A stretch of 64,000 nt of DNA from Tenebrio molitor (Eukaryota; Arthropoda; Insecta; Coleoptera; Tenebrionidae). The stretch lies in assembly GCF_963966145.1 (NCBI RefSeq), contig NC_091050.1:1364001-1428000 (forward strand), given 5' to 3'. Below, in pieces: positions 11,317 through 22,600 of this stretch; within the stretch, counting starts at the first letter, position 1, and each line of letters starts with the position of its first letter. Made by a program: the position numbers and the translations under genes. The notes under the pieces were generated by a model, which made no database searches, was not told the DNA's origin, and was given only the letters and a program-made list of their open reading frames with translations.

Positions 11317-13190
11317 TCTACTTTTACGGTTCGCTAGTCACGTCTTCTATCCTTCGGCCATCGCTCTTTCCGCACACAAGTCCTCTACAAAATTTCCAAA
11401 AAAGCTATTATTAGGCACCTGTATTTGGAGCGACACCAGAGGCGCGTCGATTTCGCAACTTTCACCGATCTACCACTGGGAAATTTTGAAGGAGCTTTTC
11501 ATGTTTTCACCGCAGAAATTTGCACATAATTTTTGAGTTTTCCGGCCTTGAAAATTTGCTTGTTAACTTACGACCTTGCGATAATTTCAAAATAAGTGAC
11601 TAGGGTTACGGACTTGATAACAGCTGACATCGCGACAGTGGCGTGCAACGACGTCCTCGAACCCGTCCGTGTGTACAAATCAAAAACCTCCTTTTGCTCT
11701 CAGTCGAGCGGAAACTTGGAAAAGCTCAAACAAATTTTATCCACAGAAAAATATTCATGGTCATTTACCAAGATAAAAAAAAAAGCTTTCGCACGAAAGC
11801 TTTGTGGAGATTGTAAGTTTCTGCAACGTCGGCCCCGTTTTTAAAAATAAATCAGAAAGTAAAATCCATATGGGTAGAAATAACAGCATGAAAATGTCTT
11901 AGGGAATAATTTTTTAGTTTAACTTTTATTAATCATTTGAAACAGTAAAATATTTTATTTAAAATAAAAAACTGAAAAAACTACTCAGATTTTTTCTTTA
12001 AATATACCGCCATGTTGTGTTCATAACCTTGTGAAAGACTTTAATAAAATGGAAGAAGTGTTGTGGACGTGGAGGGAGAAAAGACTGGAGATGGCACTAA
12101 TTCAAATAAGTGTACCAGCCCGCGAAAACTACAGAGTCATAAAAGGTTTCTGAATATAGACGCTAGACCAATGGCTTCCTTCGCCTTCCTTCCAAGTGCA
12201 TTGTGCTTCTTTATCTAGCGCATTGTGGACTGGATCATAAAAGGTTGTTGCACGTGCTTTTAGAGGGTTCGGATTTTTAACATGGGAAGCATAGGAAATG
12301 CCATCTCCAGTCTTTTCTCCCTCCACGGTTGTGGATGTTTCCTGTAGACTGAGATATTTTAATATAATGGAGATTTTTATTCTGATTGAATAAATTCATT
12401 ATAATGAAGGCGAATTGTTTTTTGCAGAAACAAATAGGTCTGTATTTTGTGCAGAATATTCAGTTGCAGAACGACGTGAGGGTGAAGCTGAAAAGGATTA
12501 TTGCAGAATCATGAATCAGAAAATGTCGGGAAAAATTTTCCGAGAAAATTAAAATAATTCTTGTTTACTCAACCTACTCCAATTCTGCAATTCTGAAATG
12601 TTTATCGTCAGTTATTCATTACTACATCATAAAAAAAATTAAAGCGTTTTTATCTCAGACAAGAAATGTCACAATACTCTACACAAAAAAATTCTATGCG
12701 ATACACCTTTGGAAGTCTTGATTTATTATGTATGACATGACATAATTCATCATTTTAAATACTTAAGTGTAAGCATACTAATTCAAACATATTAATTACT
12801 TGGATATTTCTCAGTCAATTCTCACAATCGTTCAATAGAGAGTTAATAAAAGAGTAGATAGATGTCTGAGATAAAAAATAAACGCCATAAAACACATTTG
12901 TTTGCTCTGTTATTATTAATTATAGCAATGTGACAACATTAGATGAACGTATTTCGCTTTGACACAAGTGACCTTCTGGTTCTTCGAATTTTCCACAAGT
13001 GGAAACATTTTCCGTCGTTCTATAAATGATGTTTTGCTACCGAATCCGCTCATAACTTTTCCCGTCAAAAACAAGCGCTTCTAATTTTTTTACAACTTGA
13101 CGCGCCACTTCAAGCAAGCCATAATTTTATAACATTTACAATTTTCGCCTTGAAGCTTCCACATGACATCACCACCCGCAATAGGTGACC
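11317..13190. other. Intergenic region between the phosphatase and DOCK genes
   Basis: Divergent 5' ends of the two genes. The part up to about 11.9 kb probably holds the phosphatase 5' UTR and promoter. The frame at 11596-11844 has no recognisable domain. The AT-rich remainder contains the inverted repeat at 12061-12332 and otherwise nothing I can name. Confidence 0.5.
12061..12332. repeat. Inverted repeat with ~34-bp arms, possible foldback element
   Basis: The left arm at 12061-12096 (core GTGGAGGGAGAAAAGACTGG) is repeated in reverse complement at 12299-12332 (core CCAGTCTTTTCTCCCTCCAC) with one or two mismatches. The spacer of about 200 nt has no coding potential. No clear target duplication is visible, so assignment to a transposon class is open. 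Confidence 0.7.
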
Positions 13191-13196
13191 TATAAA
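13191..13196 (+). promoter_or_regulatory. Candidate TATA box of the DOCK gene
   Basis: TATAAA occurs about 30 nt before GCTCACTAG, an initiator-like sequence, and about 450 nt before the DOCK start codon, at the border between AT-rich intergenic DNA and a GC-rich block (13240-13350) typical of a 5' UTR. Position and composition fit; there is no direct evidence of transcription start. Confidence 0.35.
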
Positions 13197-13564
13197 TTTC
13201 GGCAGTACTTAGCGCTCACTAGCGACAATTAAGGTATAACATATTTTCCGGCGGCGCTGGTGGGGCCGCCGCCGCGACCTCGACCCAGTCCCAGTCGACG
13301 AACGCCCCTGCGAGCCTGCGAGCTCGTGACCGCAGCCACCTCCGCGTCGGACTAGAATGACGTTTGACGTTCGAATTGTCAGCTCGATTATTTTTATTTA
13401 ACGCCGCAATTTCCCGCTGATAATTCGCTTCCGTTGCGGTGAGAATGCAGCGGATCGCGTAAAGAATGCGTTTGGCGTGTCGACTTTTTTCCGGGAATTC
13501 GCCTCGGGCCGGTCTGGTAACTTTCATTTGACACTACAACAGGTTTTTCTGTCATTTCATCGCT

Positions 13565-13646
13565 ATGCCTACCGCGATCGGTCGATGAAAACGCGATGGA
13601 TTTCGTAAACGGGAGCTCGAGTGCCGACAAGGAGAAAGATGAGTGA
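13565..13646 (+). promoter_or_regulatory. Three upstream ORFs before the DOCK start codon
   Basis: Before the proposed start at 13639 there are ATGs at 13565 (7 codons, MPTAIGR), 13585 (7 codons, MKTRWIS) and 13596 (16 codons, ending at 13646). The last is in a different frame and overlaps the main start codon. If all lie in the mRNA leader, they should lower or condition translation of the DOCK protein. Confidence 0.5.
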
Positions 13647-16600
13647 AAGGAAATTCGCGAGAGGCCTAGGAAAACCGGGAACGGCAGCCCAACTCAGGGA
13701 AACCGTCTCGCAAGTCGTCAAGGAAAACACGGTGCTTGTAAGTAGGAACGTCAAAACACAGCCCAAAAACCATTATTTTTTTGTTTTGTTTTGCGCGAGT
13801 AGGGAAACACACCACACCATATTCTCTCTGTACGTACATTTAAAACTGACCGTTGCCATCGACTGAAATAACCTCATTATCACGCTCTCATATCGTTTTA
13901 TTTATATTACATAATTGTACAATTTACTTTAGAGTGTTACGCCCACTTGCGACGGGAAAGGGACGTCGTCGCGTGCGAAAACCCGCGAACTCGAACAGAT
14001 CGCGGGCGGCGGGATTTATTCTGGACAATCGACTCTCCTCTGTTTCTGGGCTAATTGGGGCGAACAATCGGGGGGCGACGTCCTCCTGCACGATTGATCG
14101 GTTCGTGCGGAATAAATTAAATAATGTGCTCGGCAGCTCGGCCGGTGGTGAAGTTTCCGCACTTTAGGCCCAAATCGATGAACAAGAAAAATTCGAACGA
14201 ACACTCCTTAGCCTCTTCCGTGTTGTTATCACCTCTTCCGGTCTTTTGTTCTGTTTTTACACTGCTCTTATCAGGAAGGTCGGACGGTGGAATTTTTAGG
14301 GCAGCAGTGGCGGCGGCACCGGGTGCGAAAACAAAATAGGAAAACCTTGCTGAAAAGATGAAAGTTTATTGGATTATGGACTGGATTAGGAGTAAAACAA
14401 TGAGAAAATACTTAAATGATGTTGTGTTGTGATGCTGTGAAATTTTGGATGTCGGCGGCTCTCAAAATTTTGACAATGTTTACAGTGTTGACGAATACAA
14501 TGGTTTTAGACAACGAGTGCATGTCTTAGGGAAAGTTTGAACTTTTTTACTTCGAGTGGAACTGGCATCGGTGAAACTGGAAGATTTTTTTATTTTCTGT
14601 GGATGTGTCAATACTGTGCGTTTCACTCTCTAGTGTAAACTTTGCAAAACAGTGAGGTGTGAGTGGTGTTTCAGGGAAAAATCTAATTGATATGATAATT
14701 AATGGTAAATAAATTAGTAAATATGTATGAATAAAAGTGTTTCCATCCTGCCCATTCCATTGGAATGTTTTTAAAGAAAAATTGCCCTCGTGTTAAGAAT
14801 TTTTTCGGATAAATTTACTTACGCAAAGGCTTTGTACAAAAAATTGAGTGTCGAAATCACATATTGGGTAATTTAATTAATTCACCGGTGGCAATGACAA
14901 ATTTAGACAGACAAAGTGATTTGCGAATCAACGAATTAATATTTTTTGAAGAAGTGAGCAAAAAGAAAATTTGGATTTCAGAGTGGCAATGTTGTAACAA
15001 ATGAAATTAATCTACCAGATATGCTCGATGTCGAAACAAAACGTATATTTTTGCATAATTTACGTAGAGTAGATTAAGCTGATATCGAAAAAATTATTTT
15101 GGGATAAAGCGAAATACCAGTCCCGAATGACACAAACAACGAAATTGCAGATTAATAGCACAAGTAATTTGGGAAACACGTGCAAAATGAGGTTAAAGAC
15201 GTTCACAGCTTTATATTCAAATTCATTAAGAATTTTTCCAAAATCTTCAGGGTATGGTACTGAACATGAATAGAAAAAATGTGAATTGTTTATTGATACG
15301 TAAAAGTAGTTCTCGACAAAAATATACATATCAGTGGCAATAATATTTAAGAATGTTTTACTGCACTTTTTATTTGTGTTGTATGTTTATGTTATGTTTT
15401 ATTTATCTATTAAAACAATAAATAAGAGATTAAAATATTACTTTCTTTACTTAGGAGAGGATCGGTAGCCCCCTATGAGAGATTGACGAACAATAATGAA
15501 CATAAAAAAAATCTAAACCTTTTTTCGAATCGAAATCGAGCGAACTAACCCCATCGTTTGTTTTTAAAAACAAAAACAGTTGCTTCACATCACAACCTAA
15601 TTTTTGGCGATCTGTCAAATACACGTCACTTCCGGTTATGTGACAAATTTAGCCAACAGGGACGCAAAAAAAGTCACTAGTTTTAACAGTAATAATTGTT
15701 CCTCACGCGTCACTTTTCAGACAAAAGTAAAAACTTATGTAAAAATGTGCCCACTGTTACATAAAAAAGGGTGCGATATCTGTGATGATGATCTGTGACT
15801 GGCATGCCTCGATGGCTCCATGTGCAGTATTGATACGCAAATGTTATGAAGACTTGAAAAAGACAGAAAAAATAAAATAAAAATAAAGAATTTTCCTTTA
15901 CAGTCTTCGATGGGATAAAGTTGATGGTTCAATTAAAAATTGGGATTAATCACACTTGAAATACACTCTTTGATAAAGCTTGTGAAATGATTGTACTATT
16001 CCGGACATGGAATCTTGGCCACAACTGACATTTAACTGACAAATATGTGTAAACTGGCCTTTATTGAATATAACCCAACTTTTGACTCGATAATGCCATT
16101 TCCCTGCTTTTTTGATATCACAAGAAAAACTTCAAAGGGATTTTTAATAATTGTCATTTATTGATGACACTAATGATTGGTTTACATCATTTTTTTTAGA
16201 AATGTCAAAAAAATGTTGGCCAAGATTCCGTGTCCGGAATTTAGCAGGTTTTTTTTAATTTATATGTAAAGAAACTTTAAATTGCACAATTAAAATTAAA
16301 GATTATTAAGATGAATGCTGCATTTCTGAGTGTTTGGCATTGTTACTGTACCCTGTAGGTACTGCTATAAATGATTAAAAAATAAAACTAATATAAGAAC
16401 ATTATGTCGTTCAATTTTCTTCCTACTTCCATTAATCATACAGCATCTCATGTGCTGTGATGAAAAGTAATATTTTAGGTACCTCGCAGGTACTTAAAAT
16501 AAGTCAAATGTTGGTATCATTGATAGTGCGAAAAAACAAAAAACAATAGAGATGGAGACCTGCTGCCTTTGCGCCACCAAAGGTTTGGTCTACAGGAAAG

Positions 16601-19600
16601 ATTGTAGCTTCGATATTCTGGGATACAGAGCGGATATGATTTGTTGCTTATCTTTCAGAAGGTCAAACGATAACGGAAGAGTATCCTATTATCCTTTTGG
16701 ATCAATTGAAACGAAAAATTCGTTACAGAAAAATTTAACGAACAGTAAATCGTTTGCGTCGGTCGATGTCCGTGCTCGTACAAGCAGTGCTTCCGGTACA
16801 AAAGGCATCGAATTAGAGTACGATTTGTTGCTACGTCCGCCTTACTGACCTGATTAGGCTCCGTCTGATTTTTGTTTAGTCCCAAAAAAATCCTCGATGG
16901 TAAGCGATTTTATTTAGATAATGAACTCGAGCTGTCATTGGCGGTTTTTCGAGACGTTCGAGGAATCAGGCTGCTTTAATGATCAAGCATCGGTGCATCG
17001 CAAAAATGAAAGTACTCTTGCAAAGACGCGAAATGAGAAAATTATCAACAGACCTGAAACAAATTGTTTAGGTAAAAAAGGAAAGGATCTTGATAATGAC
17101 TTGCGTGAATTATATCGGTAAATTTTATTTCTCTAATAGTATGTATCAAAAAGTTCTGCCGACAGCTGGTTGACTTTTTTCTCAACAATACCTTTGGAAG
17201 AATTTTTATAATGTTAGCACCAGAATGGAGCATGAATGAGGAAGGTCGGAATGTCGATAAAATAAGTTTCTGTTAAACATTTTTTACTCCATTGCCCAAT
17301 TCACAACTTTACAAAGAAATAAACGAGTAAAAAAACAACATTCACGACAAATCAATGTTACTTTGCAAAGCGGATCAGGCCAACGAAATAGCGAAAGTTT
17401 TTCACAGAAGTCTTTTCATTTTGACTTGACAGAAAGAGAACCACGATAGAGACAAGTTTAAAATTAAAACTTACGCTGGACATGGCTGACGATGAAGGAA
17501 AATACCTGGCATTATCTGTAATAATGTTGTATAAATAATAATGATGAATAAGTTGTGATTTTTTGATAAATCTTGCAACAAATTACTTAGAATGTTATTT
17601 CTGACACATTTTTGACAGATGTCAAATTGACGGTTTTATTTTTACTCCATAAGAAAAGAATATTTTCGACCTACAACGAAGTAGAAAGGTATTCAGGATT
17701 CATTTCAGTTATTTTTAACGAGATTTTTTCCTAACGCAATCCGTGTAGGTACAGTTTACTTTTTGTGACTGCTCCACACAGGTTTGCTATAGACACAATT
17801 GCACGTTAATAAAAAATAGAGGATTTGTGCAAAAAAAAAAAAAATTGAAGCAAACCACACTTGACAGGACTTGTGTCAAACGTCTAACGTCACAAACGTG
17901 AAGAATGCCTTCCGCATCTTCTGTCTAAATCATCAGTGCGAGACAATGTTGTCGTCAAATTCAAGTGTTTTGTTGTGTCTGACCCTGTTATCCTTTTACT
18001 AATAATGAGACGTCCGAGCGAGCCTGCAGTTGTTCACCTTTCCAAAGACAAAAAATGGCTCGAACTGTCCCACGTCAAGATGCCGGTGACTGTTGAGTTA
18101 TTGCCGACTCTGCAACACCTCCATCGCCATCCTTCGTTGATCGAGAGTCCGCAGCAGCGATCTCCTCGCCCTTCGCGCATACCTGTCTGGCAGGGAAGAA
18201 GGGCCGACGGCCAGGACTCGGGGCTGATCAAGTCCCACGACTACAACCGAAGCTCCCGCCAACACCAGTATCACCACCACCAGCACCACCACCAACAGCA
18301 TCATCAACACGACCATTACTACCACCACCAGCAAAACCAGCGCCATGACGGCCATCGCCAACAGAACAATCCTCTGAATAGCAGTTTCCATTCGACACCC
18401 GTGTTGGAGCACGGCGGCTTTGGTAGCGGACGGTCCATCAAGTCTGTCTTGATGTCGTCGTCTTGTCGCATGGACAAGATCGACGAGAGGAAGCCTCTGT
18501 TCCCGGCGAAAGCGAGCAACACCTGCAAGAAGTGTACGCCCCAGAAGAAGAAAAAGCCGCCGGCGACGATGTGCAAAAGGTGCCCCATCATAAGCACCCC
18601 GTCTGTGCCGACGTTAAACGAGGTGAACGACTCCTCGAGCTACTACCTGAAGAGCCGCATGGGCTCCGCGTTTCTTTATCCTCCGAGCAAAACCAAAGTG
18701 TCGCCGTTACGCACCCCGTTCCTCTCGACGCCCCTTCTGGAGAGCAGACGGTGCACCTGCACTCCCAAATCCTCCCCTTTGCAGAAACTGCTCTCGTCGA
18801 CGACCATACTGTGCAAGGACAAAAAGAACAAGTCCGACCGACGCGACCGCTTCAAGTCCACCTCATTGATAGACCGCAGCTCGCTCTCCCAGAAGCAGTA
18901 CATGGATCTGCTGTCGGTGCCGAACAAGCCCAAGCGCCAGCCGCGGCCGCGCCCACCCAAGTGCGAAAAGTGCGCCCCCAGCAGGTGCGACAAGTTCAAG
19001 ATGGAGCCGTGTCCACCGCGCCTCGTCAAGATGGCCGTGCCGGCCAAGAGGTACGTCCTGGCGAACTGGAAGGCGTTCGAGCACGTCCTGCCCCCCGAGA
19101 CGCTGCTTCGCTTCGACAAGATCCTGAGGAGCGGCGGAAACGACCTCGAGATGAGAGACGCCCGACGCTACTTCGACACTCTGGACAAGAAGAAGAAGAC
19201 GACGAAGAGGAGGAAGTGCAAGTGCGGAGACAAGTGCGGCGTCGACTTGCTGTGGCTGAAGAACGAGATCAACGAGACCGCAGACGCGATCGTCGAGTAC
19301 TTCCAAAAGGAGCCCCTCTACATGCTCAACTTCACCGAGATGGTGATGTCCGACGAGATCCTCGACTGGTTGGAGAGGCGCAAGGTGATCAAAGTGCGGT
19401 GCAGGTCAACGAGGAACGTCTACAAGAGGAGCGTCGTCAACATCTGCGACAAGATGGTCACCTGGATAGACAAGTTGAATTATTTCGTCGACTTGCAAGC
19501 GCTCGACTCGAAGGAGCAGCTCGCGTTCACGAACAAGTCGGCGGAGACGTTGTCGGACGAGGAGGAGGAAGAAGAAGAAGGAGAAGTGGGGGAGGGAGAA

Positions 19601-22600
19601 TGCGAAGACGAGGGGGAGTATGGGGAGGGCGAAGACGAAGGAGAGAGAGACAATTGGGTGCACCTGTTCGCGAAAAACTTCGATGACGACGATGACGTCC
19701 CCGGAAGTTCGTCGGGAGAAGAGTCGGATGACGACGTCGCCGAAGGCAAAGAGTGGCAAGTGGAGGGGCCGAGGAACTCCGAAAGGACGAGTCGGGGGTA
19801 TATGACCGACGACGACGACAGCTCCTACGGTGACGCCATCGAGACGCTTTGATCGCAACTTTTGCTTTCCGAGTCCGGTGTGAATTCTGATTGTTGTTTT
19901 CTTTGCTCCAGAATAAACCTCAGCTCGTCGAACCTTTGGACTTTGAAAATTTCCTCCTCAAAAACAAGACCGTGCTTCAGAATGATCCACAACGCGAACT
20001 CTTGCTCTACCCCTCCGACGACATCTCGGTGAGTCTAGCGAGTTGTTCGTCTCTTGTTTTCCTCACAGTCGAATTTCAGGAGATCGTCCTGCCCAGGAGG
20101 TACAGGACCTTGTATCAGACGTTCCCCTCGAGCGAGGAGACGGAAAACTGCGGCCTCTTCACCAAGCAGTGCATCGCCAGTTACTCCTCCAACTGGAACT
20201 TGATACACTACAAGTACAACGCCTACTCGGGAACTTACGCCGACCTCCCCAAGATACCCAACGCGGAGTACAAGGAGGAGAACTACGAGATCGACATAGA
20301 CACGGATGCCGAAGACGACGTCAAGCCGAGGATCGACAGCATCACGAAAGAGGGGTACTTGATGAAGGGGCCCGAGGTGGGGTCCGAGAGGACGTTCGTC
20401 AACATCGGTTCCAAGAGTTTCAAACGGAGGTACTGTTCGCTGCGCCAGGAAGTCGACGGCACTTACATGCTGGAGTTGTACAAGGACGAGCGGAAGGGCG
20501 AGGCCAAGGTCACGATCGTTATGGATTTCTGTACGGATGTTGTCAAGGTCAGTATTGCGGAAGTAATTCTTGTCGAGATCAGAACTGTCCCTTTGCAGAA
20601 TCCCAAGAGGGGGCGCTTTTGCTTTGAGTTGAGGATGACTTCTGGACACAAGTCCTACCTGTTGGCGGCTGAAAACGAAACGGATTTTAAGGAATGGCTC
20701 AGCAAGTTGAGCTCGGTGCTCCAGCAGAACAGGTTACAAGAAGAGAAGCGCGCCGCTTCGCTCGAACGAGGTACGATAAAAAATGTGTTACATCCTGTTG
20801 TTTTATTTGTTTTTGAATTGTTACGGCACTTGGATTAAAAAAATGACACTTTTGTAAATTATTGACAGATGGTTTAGAGCGCCATCTTTGACTTTTGGGT
20901 GTCAAATGCCGACCGAGAAGATAAAAATGAACGGTTCGTTTCTGGGGTGGTTTAGTGATTTGTGTGTGAATTTTTTAGAGCGGAACACGCCGCCCCCGTC
21001 GCCGCAGGTGCAGCCCTTCGGGACGCTGAAAGGCCTCGAGCAGAGCATGAACCCGCAATTGATCAAGTACGCCCGCGAGACCGACGTGAGCATAGCCTCT
21101 TCGCGCAAGGACAACCGCAACAAGCTGTTCCCGCTGTACCCCCAGCTGGCGTCCAACTTGAAATCTCCGAATTCTAGTCAGAACCAGGTCGAACCGTACA
21201 AGGAGATGTTCGGTAACAGGGTGTTCATCAAGTGCGAGAGCATCAAGTTCCGGTTGCAAGCGGTCGACGAGAAGGACAACCTGTGCCAAGTGGAGCCCTA
21301 CCACACCACCCTGTGCCTCTTCGATGCCAAAAATTCGAGAAAGCTGACCGAGAACTTCCATTTCGACGTGAACAGTCCTTGCATCAGGAGGACGATGTTC
21401 GCCGGCAACGGGCCCGACGTCAAGCTGGACCTGCCGCAGGGAGTCAACCAACAGTGGTTGTTCTTTCCGCGGCAAGCACTCATCAGCATCACCAACCCCC
21501 ATCCGGACATTTTCCTGGTCGTCAGGATCGAGAAGGTGCTCCAGGGGGGCATCTGTCAGAGCTCGGAGGCCTACGTCAAGGCCAGCAAGGACCCCAGGAT
21601 CAGCATGAAGGTGTACAAGAACATCGGTACTTGCTGCCAGCGGCTGGGGAACTATCGGATGCCTTTCGCGTGGGCCGTCAGGCCGTTGTTTAGGTAAAGA
21701 GTGGTGAACGCTTCAGCGGATGATCGAATACTTTTTATTGTGTGGTGCAGGTTGTACAGTAACGAATTAGATAACACGTCGGACTTCCACGCCATCTACC
21801 GGCAAGAACCCAACAAGCTGACTGACGAGGAGCTCCTCAAGTTGCTGACCGAATACCGAAAGCCTGATAAATTTAGTAAATTCACTGTGATCCCCGGTTC
21901 CTTACAAATAAAGATAACTGCCATGAACGAGTTACCCTCAAGTGAGTCGACCTCGCCCTCCAGTGCGCCCCACCTATCGGAACGATTTTTCAGATTGTCT
22001 CACCACCGCTCTGGTGCCGCTGAAGGCGTTCCCGGTGCCCCCCAGCACCGAGCCCACCATCGAGGTGGCCGAATTCGAGGCCAGCTCCGAGAGGGACGTC
22101 CACCCCTACACCACATTCGTCAACCATCTGTACGTCTACCCCCTCAGTCTGAACTTCGACACCCAGAAGATGTTCGCCAGGGCTCGGAACATCGCCTGCC
22201 TGGTCGAACTCAGGGATTCGGACAACGAAGAGGCGAGGGGGCTCCAGTGCATATACGGGAGGCCGGGACAGAGCCTGTTGGTGTCTCAGGCGTCGTGCGC
22301 TGTCCTCCACCACAACACCATCCCCACTTGGTACGAAGAGGTCAAGATAAAGCTCCCGATAAATCTGCTGTCGACGCATCACCTGTTGTTCATTTTTTAC
22401 CACATTTCCTGCGATACCACGAAGAAGAGAGAGAACGGGATTGAGAACTGCGTGGGGTACGCGTGGTTGCCGCTGTTGCAGAAGGGCAAGCTGAACGTGG
22501 ACGTGCAGACCGTACCGGTGGCGGCGCACCTGCCCCCGGGGTACCTGGCGGTGCACCCGTTCGGCCTAGGGAAAGGGGTAAGTCATCCGCCGAACTCGAT

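Larger units (their letters stand above)
13738..17935 (+). other. Left part of DOCK intron 1
   Basis: An AT-rich intron with a GC-rich island at about 13930-14340, which might be a second promoter or unspliced regulatory DNA but shows no recognisable exon. It also contains the MITE at 15998-16240 and the mariner relic at 16549-17010. The frame at 15060-15329 on the minus strand is hydrophobic but unidentified. Confidence 0.5.

Noticed and set aside
15060..15329. Hydrophobic minus-strand frame (89 codons) in DOCK intron 1 resembling a chemoreceptor piece
   Set aside because: No receptor signature motif, no adjacent exons in either direction, and AT-rich DNA readily yields Phe/Ile/Leu-rich frames.
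18241..18330. CAC/CAG-rich tract as a microsatellite
   Set aside because: It is translated as the His/Gln-rich run of the nested gene with mixed codons, so it is better treated as coding low complexity.
18463..19686. 407-codon frame inside the nested gene
   Set aside because: A +1-type shadow with Arg/Glu/Gln-biased translation; it starts inside the better-supported 615-aa frame.
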